Assembly (NCBI RefSeq): GCF_036370855.1
Contig: NC_088130.1
Span: 65,386,941 to 65,450,940 of the forward strand
Reading direction: 5' to 3'
DNA: 64,000 bases
Source: Dromaius novaehollandiae
Taxonomy: Eukaryota > Chordata > Aves > Casuariiformes > Dromaiidae
Shown: positions 1 through 13,840 of the stretch, in pieces
How the letters are laid out: the number at the start of each line of letters is the position of its first letter
Position numbering within the stretch: position 1 is the stretch's first letter
Translations under genes and position numbers: made by a program
Notes under the pieces: generated by a model
Database searches by the model: none
What the model saw: the letters and a program-made list of their open reading frames with translations, nothing else
What the model was told of the DNA's origin: nothing

Positions 1-3000
1 CTTTGTGAAGCTTTTTTTTTTTTTTTTTTTTTTTGCTTTCTTTCTTAAAAAAAGCTCCATTAAAGGCATCATCTCTTTAGGCCAGTAATATTTGAACATG
101 TCATATAAATACAGTGCATGTTCTAGAAAAATCTGTGTGATAATATCTGGTCTCAGTTCTACAAAGGGGTTCAGTGAGGTTTTCCAGGCAGGACGTTTTA
201 ATGAATAAGACCATTATGTTCTTCCAATGTGTACCTTAGTATTTATGCATGGTAAGTCTCTTCAGAGCACAGAAAAGAGGCCTCCCTGTATTCTGGGACC
301 ATAAAAAGTATAGAGCTGTGCCTGAATTAACACTTCTAAAGGGATTACTAAAAGAGAAGAGAAGGGGGCACAAACTTATTTTTAATTAGTTCACTCATTA
401 TTTACCATTATTGTTACTACTATTTCATATTGTGGTAAGGTTAAGGAATGCAATCACTTGACCCCTACAAACTCATTCTTGCCATGCTAGCTACTTTGGT
501 GAACAAGCAACAAAAAATAGTCAATAGCCTGAAAAACATACTCATTTCATTCTCCCTTTCAAATCAGGTCTTAATTCATCCTTTCTAGTTGTAAAGAAGT
601 TATTCTTCAAAAAATGTGTTGCAAACTTAAGAGAGCTATGCCACAGAATCCAACTTCTTTTCTGCTCTGTTCTTTTGTGTTTTCCAGGTACTCTAAAACT
701 CAATATTATTTTAGTTTAGGATGGCTGTCCTGGAATCTTACTGAAAAAAACACATCCTGTAAATGTCCAATTCTATATCATCAGTACTTCTGTTGTGCGT
801 ATTATTACGGCCTCTGCTGAACCCACAGCACTAGCTATTGGCAGATATAGAGGCATTTACAACTCTGTTGTAAATTTGTTGGCTTTTACAACTCAATGGA
901 AAAACTCTTTGTGAATTTCAGTGAAACAACAAGGGCTTGTTAGTTGTTGGTGAAATAAATAGCTTATTTTTAAGGCTATACTGAAGCTGCAGGTCAGCAT
1001 TTCAAAATCTGTATTTTCATAAATAATTCATTTCCTATTATTGAGCATTTACGAAAAAAGAAAGAAAAAAGAAAGTAACAGGCATAGCAACATGCTCCAG
1101 TCTTGGATTAAAAAAAAAAACCAAATATCATTCTCCATCTCTAGAGTATGTTTGCAATAGTGTAACCCTAATCAAACTGGATATGGGCTTTCTGACAAGC
1201 TATTTATTGCTTAATTCTTTTTTTCTTTCTGCACCAATAAAATTTTTATTCTAAACATTTGCTATTGAGTAATAGCAACCCGCTGTGAGATCATTCCCAC
1301 TGATTGAAGGCTGATTATTTTCATACTGCAGATGTCACTAGGTATTCCACATTCTTAAACTCCACCAATAGAAAGGAATCACAGATCCATTTCTGACTTT
1401 AGATCATGGCATTTTAGTGACTGTGAGCCTGCTGAGCTAATTTTCTACAGAAAGGAAGTGGGAGCTCAGCTTTACATGAAAAGAATTTGTCTAACTTCTA
1501 ACAGCATTTAAAGGATAGATGAAGGTTATACTTACTTTCCTACCATTGTAGGGATTTTGTAATCCAGATTTCCATATGAGATCAGACCCTTGGAGAGACA
1601 GGCACAGATCTATTGCTTTATTATTTCACTGAAAGCCCAGTGTCATTCCATTTAGTTCATTTGACAAGACAATATTTAGGAGGTCTTGCATCCTGTTCTG
1701 ATACATTCTTGTCTTCAATTGTCTTTCCTGTACTTATCAGCTTTGTAAACATTCTTGCATTAAAATGATCACTAAAAACTACCTCCTAAGGAAATTTAAA
1801 TTACTGTTTCTAATCGTTGTATATAAGTACATTGATACATCTCAGCAGGTTACCAGGTGTGTCATCAGATTTCAAGTTGTTATAGCCACTTCACTAAAGA
1901 ATTTCTCTTTCAGTTTAGATATACAACTTATAAATCCCCATGTAGGAGGGGGAAAAAGTGCTTTTATGAAATTAGTGTGTTTCGATTCTGTAGGAAGGTG
2001 CCAATATACCTCTTCAAAGGGGTAATGACCTGACATAATCCATTTTAGGCCTGATAGCTAGATATATACACACTATGAAAAAGAATCTGAGAAGTTACAA
2101 AGTGTACACTAAGTTCTGTGAAGGCTAAAATAAAGTTTGGGGCCACAAGTTTATACTACTTCAATCATTTCAGTTGCAATTATCTATTTAAAACTTCTAA
2201 AACACTCTAACCTCCTTTGAGAGGGAACACTGTCTTCAAATCCCAAAGGAAGATGAAAAAAGATGGATCTTTTTGTAAAGAGATTGGTTCAATTGATTTT
2301 GTGAAGGTCACTGAAGTTTACCTAACGTGGAAAGTATCTCAAGAGCTTGCCCAGAAATCTTGATCCCGTGGTTGGCAAGTACTAATCGGGTCTAAGTCAC
2401 CCACAAGAAACACCCATGGTTCCTGCTTTACTCAGTACCCCCAGGTCAATTCCTTCTACATCTCCTTCTCCTCTTCCCTTTCCACTTTCACCTCATCGCA
2501 GAGCAAGCTGGATAAAAAACAGAAGTGCAAACAGTACAAGAAGGTAACCAACCTAGACAGGTTCTGATAGCACAATGTATCTCCTGATTTGATTCTGTAG
2601 TTTCAGATTCTTAAACTCAGATTTGAAAATGAACTATCAAGGAAGTTGTAATGAAAGAGCATTAGATGTTCATGAGAAAGTGTTTTATCCACTGGGTCAC
2701 TTTTGTCCCCATTTCCACTCTGACAAATGCTGCAACAGCCCTGTGTATTGCCATTCCCATGCTATGAACGTTAGTATCAATACAGGAGCACTGAGCAACT
2801 CTCCTCCTTGCTTTGAACATGTTCACAACATGCTGCTGTTCTGCTTAATGTCTAAGTTTGGTGAGTGAGAAAAGACTGTAGTTTGCTATGTTCGGCTTTA
2901 AGAAGCATCAAGGTCAGTACCAAGACTATGAAATTGTAGCCTCAAGCCTGCAAGTTTCAGAAAGTTATGAGCAACTGAGTAGACAAAGCTGTAATGGAAA

Positions 3001-3819
3001 TGTTCATAGACTATAACTGTAGCTGTTGTTCGCTCTCCAGCTATAATGCCTAAGTCAAAAAAAAAGAGATGACTTGTATCTCTTTCTTTTAAAGAGTTAT
3101 CACAGATACTAAGATCACATAGGCAACTAACAGAGATTTAAAAATTCACCTAGAAAATCAAAACAAGAACAAAACCACCTGAACATATGAAAGATTCAAA
3201 TTATATTTAAAGCAATGTAATTATCAATAATACACTTGCAATTTATATTTCCATGTAACATAATTTTTATAGCAATGTAATTTTATATCAGGATACTCTT
3301 GAATTACTGCATATTCAGAAAGAGCTAGATGGCTGGTTGAGTGATTTTTTTCCCCTGTGTCATAAAACTTCTCCTGAAAACCCATCTGGGCAACTAAGAC
3401 CAAAGCCTTGTTGTTCAATATGATTTTCATCCCACATATCACTCCCCAAGAGGGAAAAAAAGTGGTTAGAGCTGGCATTCATCTCACCTGAATATCACTG
3501 CCGAGTGTAAGACAGTGGTCTATGTTTTTTTAGAGTCAAAAGTAAGAGGGACATCAAAGTGGACTTACACTATCTTAAAGTACATTTCTAAGATAAACTT
3601 GATATGTTCCTCTATTGCTTACAAAGAGAGACTTGGATGAGTATTTCCAGTTACACAGAAGTTGGCAAGTCACATCTTTTTGTAAGTGTTTGGTGTGTTG
3701 AGGGATGCAATCACAGTATGTATAAAGATCAATACAATGGCATCAAGTGAATACCAGAACAAATGAAACGAAAAAGTTGCAACCAAAAAATCAGTAAGAA
3801 TTAAAAGGTAAGCTAGTTT

Positions 3820-4215
3820 TTGATGAGACCTCTGGTACTGCCAGCTCCAGAGTCCTCCAGATTTATTCAGCTTGTTTTGAAGCAACAGCTATATTTCAGA
3901 AGCCTTGTAGTTCTGCAGACTCAACTAACCACACTGAATAGATCTCACAGAAGCTTAGACACTGAGAACACAGGAAGACATCTAAATGGAATCTCTGAGG
4001 AGGATCACATCTTAAGTACTGAAAATCAGCACTTAAAGAACGTCTCATGTAAAAAGAATTCATCCGGGTTTAGGTCTAATCAGCTTAAGATTCTGCTGAA
4101 ACAGCTTGGGATGAAAGGCTACAATCAAAATAGTCACCTCTTCTTGAGTTGCAGTTCAAGAACTGAAGTTCAAAAACTTTCCAGGAGAGGTGCAAATGCT
4201 GTAATGCAAATTTAA
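3820..4215 (+). CDS. Unassigned 131-codon ORF, doubtful
   Basis: This is the longest plus-strand frame in the first 15 kb, ending in TAA. It is Leu-, Ser- and Asn-rich, with an amphipathic Leu/Gln stretch early on (about residues 17-40), and no recognisable domain. Two acceptor-like sites (TTTATTCAG and ATATTTCAG) fall inside its first third, so part of it could be a terminal exon. It lies 0.9 kb upstream of the candidate exon at 5107-5300, on the same strand. Chance is the likelier explanation. Confidence 0.15.
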   Translation: MMRPLVLPAPESSRFIQLVLKQQLYFRSLVVLQTQLTTLNRSHRSLDTENTGRHLNGISEEDHILSTENQHLKNVSCKKNSSGFRSNQLKILLKQLGMKGYNQNSHLFLSCSSRTEVQKLSRRGANAVMQI

Positions 4216-4565
4216 GATTTTAGGAAACAGACCTGCTGTAGTTACCTGTCTTTCATATTTGACACTGTCCATTGCCCCTGAAGACCTATCAGCTACATAC
4301 TGAAAACTACTGGCATGGGATTTTATCTGTTAAAACCCATATTCTATGACCAGTGGCTCTCAGTCATTTCTTTGTAGATTTTTCCTTTCACTTCTAAACA
4401 AGAGGCTTTTCAGGACAGTCTCTGGTTTTCCTAATGAATTTTATACAGTGTCTAGACAATAGGATCCTTTCAAGGCTATAAGATATTTCCGTAATTTTTT
4501 TTCATTACTTCTTTATTGGATTCAATAATAAAAAAGAAAGATAAAAGGACAGATCTGGATTTGAT

Positions 4566-4583
4566 CACTCTTTCGAAAGAGTG
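4566..4583. repeat. 18-bp perfect palindrome
   Basis: CACTCTTTCGAAAGAGTG equals its own reverse complement. Confidence 0.95.
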
Positions 4584-5106
4584 TATTTCAGAACACACTG
4601 AAAAGCTGCATCAAACAAAACAATTAGGTTTGCAACATAACCAATTGTTCTTTAGGGAACATTAGATTTCATAAATAACTTAAACAATTTCCAAACCATT
4701 AAAGACTTCTTCTCTTATGGCATACATATCATTGCTTTTGCTCTGTTTAGGATGCTCTTCCTGACCCTTAAAAAAAAACAAAAAAAACCCCCAAAATTGC
4801 AAAAAGCATTCAGTGAGAAAAGTTAAGTTTCAATATAAATTCTTGCCCATTAGGAAAAGACTTGAGTTTAGTGAACTAGGTATTTTAGTATGATAGGGAA
4901 TAACAGAGGAGGCAAGAGAGTTTGAAACAGTGAATGTTGATCTTCTGTTTTTGTGCCTAGCAGGGAAATGGAGATGTTTTCTCTGCATGAGTTCCTCTTG
5001 TAGCTGACGTGAGACAGAGGGGAAAAAAAGAAGACTATGACCTACTTCCTTGTACAGAAGATGTAAGAATTCTGTAGCTTCTTTTTGAACACTAGTGTCT
5101 TCCTAG

Positions 5107-5300
5107 TAAACAAAATTGATTATTGCAATGAGGTAGACAAGGCTGCAGTGAGAGTTTCTTTAAGAGAACTACTCAGTGAAGACCCAACTTTCTTTTACTG
5201 CCTCAACCAAAATGATCAGTCTGCACTTAGACGAGAATTAAAGGGAATTGAGTGCCACGAAGAAATAATCAGATGTACTTTGTCTCTAGTGAAAAACGAG
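5107..5300 (+). CDS. Candidate coding exon of an unidentified gene
   Basis: A 194-base open segment is flanked by an acceptor (TCTTCCTAG, with a T-rich tract upstream) and a donor (GTATGA). It reads (x)NKIDYCNEVDKAAVRV, then SLRELLSEDPTFFYCLNQ, then an acidic/basic stretch with CHEEIIRC, to LSLVKNE. The composition is protein-like: mixed charged residues, amphipathic pattern and few low-complexity runs. I do not recognise the family and found no partner exons nearby. It may instead be a chance ORF or the remnant of a lost gene. Confidence 0.27.
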
Positions 5301-6955
5301 GTATGATTGGACTGAAAGAACTTGGTCTCTTGTTTATTTTTATAATAAAGACAATGATCTGACTAGGAAACTGCTGGAAGCTCTGACCCACTGTTTCCTC
5401 CAAAGGTATACTGATACTGCACAATTTAACTCACAGTAAGACACACTTTCACAAACTTTAATGCAGCTGGGCAGATTATCTGAAGCAGGTAAATAATACT
5501 ACATTACCTAGGCAATATCTGAGCCAATGCACTGTAAATTTCTGCATCACTTTCCTGATGTCTTTGTGGAGTCAATAAGCAAGCTAGCTGAGAACAGCAA
5601 CAAAGAAAGAGTGTCTCAGTCACATCACAGGATTTGTAGCAGGTTACTTATTCAGAAGGTTACAGTGGAATTGTTTAGAACTCATATGGTAACAGCACTG
5701 CATTTAGCTACAAGAGACACATTTGCTTATCCGTTTTTCCCCATCAGTGATCTAGGACTGTAGCTTTCAGCAAAGTTCTTTATTTGCAAACATTAAAACA
5801 ATTCAAAAATCCTCTACTGAAACGCCTTTTGCTTTTGTTAATCTATACAAGTAGAGAGGATGGCATTAGGCCAAACACATTAGCCATTATGTGTTAGTTT
5901 AATGCCAGGCACAATTTAAGCCTTTATATGGTTTAGTTCAGCTTAACACTAACATAGCTGCTCTTTCCAGTTCCAATGATTTGTTTGGCTGTTACACAGA
6001 AGAACATTGGCTCTGTGAGGGTTAAAACCAAAAATGTTAATCTTATTATATTAATTAAAAGGGGAAATATTCTCTTATACCCTTTGCAACCTTGAACTTC
6101 ATCTCTGCCCTTAAAAAGATGCAAAATGATCCTATCTGTTTCAGTTAGCTAGCCAGAACTGCCTCCTTGCTATTGGTGTTTTATTAACCCCAGAATGTAA
6201 GATAATGGGATGTTTAATCACTAGGAAATTAGTCTAAGCATGGAGTTATGTACATGTTTTCTCTCTGCAAGTTATGAGTTTTTGAAAGATAAGAACTTTC
6301 CCAACTCTTTATTTTCCTTTTGTACACTGCCAGCTTTTTTTTTTTTTTTTTTTTAACAGATGATTCTTAGGATTGGCATGGATGAATAAATCAGATCATT
6401 ACACAAACACCTGCCTAAGCATATAAGTATTAGCTTCTGATCTTGCAGTAAAGAATTTAACAATCAGATTATACAGACTTCCAGATTCCCCTCTAAAGGT
6501 CATTCTACTATTTGTACCATTTTTGTTTCTCCCTAGAGAGACTATTGAGTTTTTTCTCAGATTACCTTCATGTTTCTATCTTTTGTTACAGTCTGGTGAT
6601 TACTAACAATGGAATGATATAGACATGAACTTTTTTAAGTTAGGCCTGTATGTAAAGTCGAGACTTAGATTCCTGATTTAGTTACAGAAATCCTTCTCGG
6701 CTGTAATCTCCTGCAGTAAGTTTCTTGCATATCAGATTGCTACTATCATAAAGCCACTATGAACCCACTGTTTTTAATGGATTTGTATAAGCTCAGCAAA
6801 TTCAGATTTCATGATTTTATTACTGACATGTCTTTTACTGCCAGTGCATTTGTAGCATTAACAGAAATTTCAAGCACTAATGACTTTTCTTTGTCATTTT
6901 AGAGAGCAGTTTCTCCAGCCAAATTATATTTAATTACATCTCCTTTCATCTTTTT
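5301..6955. other. Intergenic, nothing recognised
   Basis: AT-rich. It includes a poly-T run near 6336-6353. The frame at 5527-5763 has no family signature and no good splice sites. Confidence 0.6.
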
Positions 6956-7060
6956 TGGAACTTAAGGCTAGAAGGGTCTTCCAGGGTCATTGACTACCAT
7001 CTCCCATCACAGACAATCATTCCCTGTATGGCATCTCCTACTTGTTCAGTCTGTTGCCTG
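6956..7060 (-). mobile_element. Old CR1 LINE 3'-end fragment
   Basis: The segment GGAACTTAAGGCTAGAAGGG followed by TCTTCCAGGGTCATTGAC and CCATCTCCCATCACAG matches, with divergence, the reverse complement of the CR1 3' region. The 3' end is toward low coordinates. Boundaries are approximate. Confidence 0.5.
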
Positions 7061-10000
7061 TATTTTGTTTACCGCAACTAAATGCGGAGTGCGAATTGGA
7101 AGCTCAATGACTATGTCCATAGAAGAAAAGTCTCATATAATTTTGTATTAATTTTGCATATTTATACAATTTACTTTCTCTGTCTGACTTCTAATTGCCT
7201 GCCAGACATTGGGAGAATATTTTAGAAAATCTTTTTTCTTATTATTTAGTCCTAAATACCCCTCCTTAAAATCTTAAAAACCTTCAACCTCTGCTGAATT
7301 TTTCACTGCTATTTCATCTACCTTGTGCAATCTGGGAGGGGAGCAACATGAGGCTAGGGGTACAGACTTGCCCTGTCCAATGGAAAACATAACAGAAACT
7401 CATATGAGACAAAGGTTTAAACTATATTTTTTTCTTTGGGATCCTAGTTGTACTCATAGAAAGAGGATCTGCAGCCTGTTTTGTTCTTCTGTGTATGGCC
7501 AACTACTTTTTTTAGTGGATCCAAGGCAGGCAGTTTCATAACTGTCAACTGTCCCTGATGCAGTATTCTGCTTTCCTGTGGGTACATCTAGAATGCAAAA
7601 GAAGGCTTTTTTTAACATTGCTTTTCCCAGTTCCTACAAGCACTGGCATAAAATGTTGGACACAACTAACTTTGAAAAAGCAGTGACTTGCCTACTTCAG
7701 AGGAAGTCATCAAAATAGTGAGATTTGCCTTTTTCATTAAAGGATTAGTTAGCAGCATTCCATTACCAGCTTCCTTTATTAGATTATCCTTGATATTGTT
7801 ATTTTCTAATATTAGACATTGATTCTCTCTACAACCCCATTGGAAAAAAAGCCCAAGGAAATCAAAGGCATTGTTTCACTCCTGACTACGGTTCCATTTC
7901 CTCTATGAGAATTTAATCCAGCTCATTAAGCATGACCTTGTAAACCTTACATGTTCCAGATAACAGGAATACTATGCAAGATCCAGATCACACACTTACT
8001 AGAGGAGGTAGAAAAAGCTCTAAATCAGGTACTTAACATTATTCTGCAGCAGCTTTGATCCAAATATATTCCTATCTGCATATAGTTGTTACAACAAAAT
8101 ATTTAACACTTTTAATATCATTCATCCACTCTACTTGTTTTAAGATGTAAATTCTCACACTTCTACAATTCTTCTACAATATTCTTTAATTACATCTATT
8201 ATATTTTTTGCAAAAATGACTGGTATCATTCCTATCTTTCTACTGAATTAACTAACAATTACATAGTTTGATTTCCTTATGAAGGATTCATGCAGCTGTG
8301 ATGACATTTGTTTCAAATATCATTTTTATCTTTTCAGTCATCTCTTCTGTCAGAACACCAGGCTAAATGGAGCGACTTTTCTAGTTTATTCCCTCATTTT
8401 TGAGATGAAAAAAATGGAACTGTTCTTAAAAATAATGCAACTTGCAATATTGTCTTCTCATCATCATTCCAAGTGTCTTTTTTAATGTTGTTCCTAATTG
8501 TCTTTCAAATATATAATTCTAGAAAATAAAAACAATACTTTTTTAAAATATTATCAATATCTATTTTGTAAAGCCAGAAAAATGTGGTTTTCTATTTAAT
8601 TAAAATATTGTGTGTTATTTCCCACACTGAAAGGGACTCAGTAGGATATCTGTCCAGCAAATGAGCAAGATGATTCACCCAAGATACAAAAGTGAACCAG
8701 ATTTTGTCTTATTCTTCTGATGCCTTATATAGACACCTAGTCTAAACTATTCTATCTGATGTTTGTGGCTGGGTTATAGCCTTCCTTCTCTAAGCAGGGG
8801 GTAGAGAATGAATTAGCTTGTAAAGAGAACTTCATTTCCAAATTGGCATTGGTTAGTCTCATGTGATTACTGGGAGCACTTCAAACATACAGAAACTTAT
8901 AAATTCAGGCAGAGAGCCAGCAGAGGAAGTTGAGAAGTTTCTAAGTTCATTTTTATATTGTATTAGTGTTTAAGTGATAATGAGAGACAGAGAAGGGCAG
9001 GGTAAATGTAGCAGGATCAAGAATGTTTTCCCTTTTAGAACTCATAAAAAAAAGGAAGGTTTCCTACATCTTTTGTCTCTAATTTCAAGCAACTTTCAGG
9101 CTAACAATTGCTTAATGTGTTATTCTTCCTAAGGATCTGTCCTGATGATTTTAAGGCAAAGCAAAGTCTGTACATCTGTGTTGAACTTGAATGATGCTGC
9201 CTTTCATTGAATCAGGGCTAATAAAGTTTTAAATTGTGACAGACGGAGAGACCAAGACAAACCACTATGTTGCTTATTTTCCTCTACAGTGCAATTCTTT
9301 CCTTCTATTCAGCTCACTTTATCAAATCTATAAGCGTGGCAATCAAGAATGTTTGCATTTTACTGCTTGTATTACACTGAATCAGTGACGAAGTTTTGTA
9401 TATTGTATCACCAACACCAGAAACATTGATGCTGCAATTTTAGAATCTAGTGTTTTATCATAAGTACGGCACAGCCCTTTGTAAGAAATGTTTCTTTCTG
9501 GCAGTGTGTTTATGGCATACAGTATATTGTGAAAGCCCAAGATTGAGCAACCAAATGATGGTCTTTCATTTTGGAGTCTAAATAAGTGTAGAACCCTCCT
9601 GACAATCCAAGAGTATCACCTCAAAAACCTGCAGTAATGTTTTCAGATATCCATCTGGCACAGTTCTATTGGCTTCTATTCATCTACTTCATGATACACG
9701 GCTACAGATCTATGTATCTTACTGCTTTATTAGATGGAGGAAAGTTGCTTGACAATATCACATCAAGTCCTGTCTTACACTTCTCGAGGTGCTGAGCCCT
9801 ATCTTCATCGCTGTGTTGCTGGGTTGGACAGAGACAACAATGACATCTCTTTGTTAAGCCACTGTCCTGCAAAGAGTCACGGGCCCATGTTCAGGAATTC
9901 CTGAAAATTCTGCAGAATGCCTTATGTCTCAGTTGTTTTTCTCCACGAGGGGAAACTGTGATATGAGAAAAATTAGTATTCTTAACCACAACAGCAAAAC

Positions 10001-12199
10001 AAGCTTGTGCCCAGAGACAGAAATAAATAGCAGTGTTCCAGTCCTGAATTCTGCAAGAGTTCTCTGTTTTGCCCATAGGTAACACAACCATCAAAAGAGT
10101 AGTTCATAGAGGGATGGGCTTGTAATTCCCTTAAAAACCTGAACTTACCCCCAAAACTCTCTTTTCCTGTTATGATGACCTACAGGAAAGTAGATAAGAA
10201 GGATGCTGTTCTCTCCCACACTAGATCACCGTGCATTAATATGGAGAAATGGTCTCACAAAAGCTCTGGAAGCTAGAACGTTCCTCCAGGATCATTCATA
10301 CCTATACAGCCAGTAGTAGAAGACTAAAAGGGAATATAAATTGGGTATAGGTTGGGATTGATCTGTCTCACTTATGCATCTTAGAGAACATGATTCCTAG
10401 CAACAAAGCTGTTCAGAAAATAGGACTTCTCTTTTACAAGAACAAAAGATATTCCAAAATTGATATCTCTTTAAATTGGAACACCAACCAAATTCTCAAA
10501 TCTTCTTTGCTTCTGCCCCGTTGTTGAGACAAATAAATAGAAAGAGTCATTTTATTCACAAGCATTGAAACAACTTATTTATATAATTTCCAAATGATAT
10601 AAAGTATATTTCCAAATGATATAAAGTATATTTCCCATATGCTTGTTTCCCAAAACAAGCATAAAACACCAGGGATACTTGGGGTCAATACTCTTCTTGA
10701 GCCAGGAGACTTATCTCCTGTCAGTTCACACTTAGACATTTATACCAACTTCTTTATGCTTCCACTAACTTCAGAAGATAAGGCATTCAGTTTTATGATG
10801 TAGAAACTATAAGATCATATTACTGCTTTTGCTATTGTGACTTCTAAAGACTGCTGTAACAAACATCAATATCATGTTATTTTATATTCCATTTTCTGAA
10901 CTAAGTAGTCTAAGAAAGGACACCTTTTTTTGACTTCAGTGTGAACTGAACCATTTTCTTAGCCCCTAACATTTTCAGATTGTATTCCTATTTTGCACCA
11001 AGACATTTATGCTTCTTCTAAATCTTATTAAATACTGTTAGGTTAAAAGAAAAAAAAAAAAAAGCAGAGGTAAGAAAATCATCTACTTGAGCACTTTTCT
11101 GAGCTGTGGGTGGCCTAGGTACAACTCCGTGCTTTGAGGTAAGATATAGTCCATTGTGTTAGTTTTTGTGAAACTTTCATCAGAAAGCTCTGTGTAGTTC
11201 CAGAACAGAGTAATGAACAAAGCACAAGCAGGAAGGTGATGCATCTCTAGGTATCTAGTGGTCTCAGATATAGGTTACTGACCTGAAACTGAGGCAGACA
11301 GAGTAACAGCTTGAACCAGAATGCTGCATCTCTTAAATGCCTTAACCATTCAATTAATGTAGTATACATCAAGAAACATGATTTCCCTGCTCTGATTTAG
11401 CTGTAAATAACTCCCCATCTAAAAGGTCTATGAAAACTGATTCCTTTGTACAAACTGTCTTAGTTTCAGATTGATATTTTCTGAACAGCAAAAAAAAAGC
11501 AGAGTAGAATTCCCATTCCTACATTTTGTGAGCTTCAAACAGTTTTGATAAGAACTTTTTTCTACTCAAGCAGAAATGCTGTGTGAAGCTTGCTTCCATG
11601 GGCTGTGAACGCATCCTTTTGGGACGGAGGGAGGTCTAGCGAGCAGGCATATTAAGTGACAAGATTCTTCTATCCTGAATGAACGTGAATATTAAAAAAT
11701 ATCAATTACAGCACGCTGCTTACAATGAAATTGGTGGGCGAAATACTGCTTCTCCATAGAGAATATTCTGTTATCATTATTCAGGGGACAGTCATTTGGC
11801 CATTGCAAGCTGCCTTCCTCTGAGATTTGGCAAAAGTTTGCTTTCAACTTAATTGCCTTTTTAGAGTTTTAATCAGAGATGGATGAACTTTCATTCATGA
11901 AATTTCAGAGCAGCTCCAACTTTGTAGACTGGGAATTTCCACTGAGTACTGAAGGACCATTTGTATACCAATCTCCAGCTTTGTAATGCTGGCTTTAGGG
12001 AGAGAGGGTGAAGGGAGAAATTTGTTGTTGAGCATGTTAAGCTACAGTAAGTGATGTATTTTTTTAATTACCCATTTCATGCATCAGCTGTAAGGTAACA
12101 GAGATCCAAGTTCCCTCAAAACCAGGAACATAGTAATAAATGGAATTCAACAAGGGTCTGACAAGGACAGTAAGTTTAGGACAAGAGACATACAATTTT
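7061..12199. other. Intergenic, simple repeats only
   Basis: AT-rich. Contains the 22-bp duplication at 10587 and a poly-A run near 11051-11063. No gene or intact transposon recognised. Confidence 0.6.
10587..10630. repeat. 22-bp perfect tandem duplication
   Basis: Two identical head-to-tail 22-base units (TTTCCAAATGATATAAAG followed by TATA). Confidence 0.95.
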
Positions 12200-13309
12200 A
12201 GCCACTTAAATGAGGTGTTAGGTTAAGATATATTGTAGCTTTATGTAAATGCCAAGGTACCTCTCAGGGCCCTGAGGACACTAACAAGCCTTAAAGATTA
12301 CAACCAGCCTCACCTGGAACCCCCACCTACACCCTCTGCCAGTGGGCCCAGAGGCATCATTTAAGCTCAGGCCTAGACCTCTAGTCCCTTTTTGTGCTAT
12401 GTTATAGGCATGCCTGTTTGCACCTCCATCATAGTCATGCCCATACTTGGCCAAAGACCATGTTAATCCAGGCCCTGACCTGCAGATTGACTTCCTGGCT
12501 CAACCTGGGATCTGTCTTGTCACTATGGACCTGCCTGGCAATCACTGAACTGTGTCTCACCCCAGTTATCATCACTGGACCTGATCCTGACCCTGATCTC
12601 TGGACTGACTTCCCAGCTTGATCTTAGACCTGCTTCATCACTATATATCTGCCTGGTGATTGCTGGGCTATGTCTGACACTGGTTACTGTCACTGCACCT
12701 GATCCTGACTGGTGTTCCTGGCATGATTTTGGACCTGCTTCATCACCAGGGACTTGCCTGATGATCTGGACCATCCCCAGCTGCCATTCCTGGGCTTGCC
12801 TGCCTTGCCTTGCTTAGGTACTGTGGAACCAGACCCTGGCTGGTAAGGCCCCTGCCCTGTCAGCTGTGTTACCATGCTTGGCTTCTGACCCCTCTCCCCA
12901 TGCCCTAGGGAGCAGCTGGCCCTTGCTGTTCCCTGACAGAACCTACAGACTGGACTGAGGGGCACAGTGTGTCAGATTTTGGCTGATTTAAATCAGAACT
13001 GAATGATCACCTTATGATACCTAACCTTCCTCTTTTACTAAAGGGGAGCTAAACTTGTTATTCTTTCAGTATGCATATCTCAGATGCTAAGAACCCAGGC
13101 CTAAGAGCCTTGAACTTTAGTTACTCTTCTACAAATGGATTAGCACATGAGGAATATAAGCTAGTTACTGTTACAGTTGCAGCTAAATGACTAAGCCAGG
13201 GACTAGGGCCTTGCCTGAGGTTTAGTTAACAGGAAAGCTATTCGATATGTGAGAAACTGCCAGATGAGACAGATAATCATGTAAGAAACTGAGAAAAATT
13301 AGATACTGC
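12200..13309. other. Repeat-like GC-richer segment without a gene
   Basis: This stretch differs in composition from its AT-rich surroundings and contains the ~115-bp tandem. The open frames at 12394-12621, 12523-12774 and 12690-12965 overlap on opposite strands and have no family features. It may be one old transposable element together with the following LTR-like segment. Confidence 0.4.
12480..12780. repeat. Degenerate ~115-bp tandem repeat, about 2.6 copies
   Basis: Units begin near 12488, 12607 and 12712 with GACTTCCTGGCT-type starts. Inside each are GACCTGCTTCATCAC and GACCTGATCCTGAC motifs. The block sits in a GC-richer, CA/TG-rich segment (about 12290-12970). Open frames on both strands here follow the repeat. 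I do not recognise the family. Confidence 0.65.
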
Positions 13310-13840
13310 TGTGAAGGATGGCCTGATTTTAACAAGTGGTTATGAGGGAGTTAGGTTAGGAATGGCTGATCTTCACAGAAAATTGGAGGGAAGCACTGGA
13401 GACCTTTGAAGGAGTCAAGTCCTGCAATGCCAGCAGTGCCCAAGAAAAGATGTGAATAAAATCATAAGGATGAGGTTACCTAGGTAACACTATCAGAAAT
13501 ACCAAATTTGGGTATGGATGAAGCAAAACTAGGACTAGTGGGAGAAAAAGTAATGGAAGTGGGTTATTTATCTGAGTGGAGACTGGGTCAGAGAAAGGGA
13601 GATATCAGGGCACCAAAAATGAGAAACAGGTTTAGAAACAGGAAAAAGAATAAAGTATGCAAATGATGTAACCCAGGCTGCTGTGCGTGCGTATGTACCT
13701 GCCAAGCAGCTCTGTGTTTAATTGCCAACCTGAAGCAAGGCAATAAACCAAATCCACTGTTCTGATCATACCCAGGTGTCAAACCTGCTCTCCTGGTCAG
13801 GAAGACCAGGGAGGGGAAGCAAAATGGGTGTAGGGGAACA
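13310..13840 (+). mobile_element. Possible solitary LTR of an endogenous retrovirus
   Basis: The segment starts TGTGAAGG, has AATAAA at 13742-13747 followed by a unique stretch, and ends near GGGGAACA. This is consistent with a TG...CA LTR of about 530 bp. No gag, pol or env reading frame is nearby and no target-site duplication was found, so boundaries and identity are uncertain. It could belong with the GC-richer repeat DNA just before it. Confidence 0.3.

Larger units (their letters stand above)
1..5106. other. Intergenic, no supported gene
   Basis: AT-rich DNA with a poly-T run at about 11-34 and the 18-bp palindrome. Other than the doubtful ORF at 3820-4215, frames are short and featureless. 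Confidence 0.6.
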
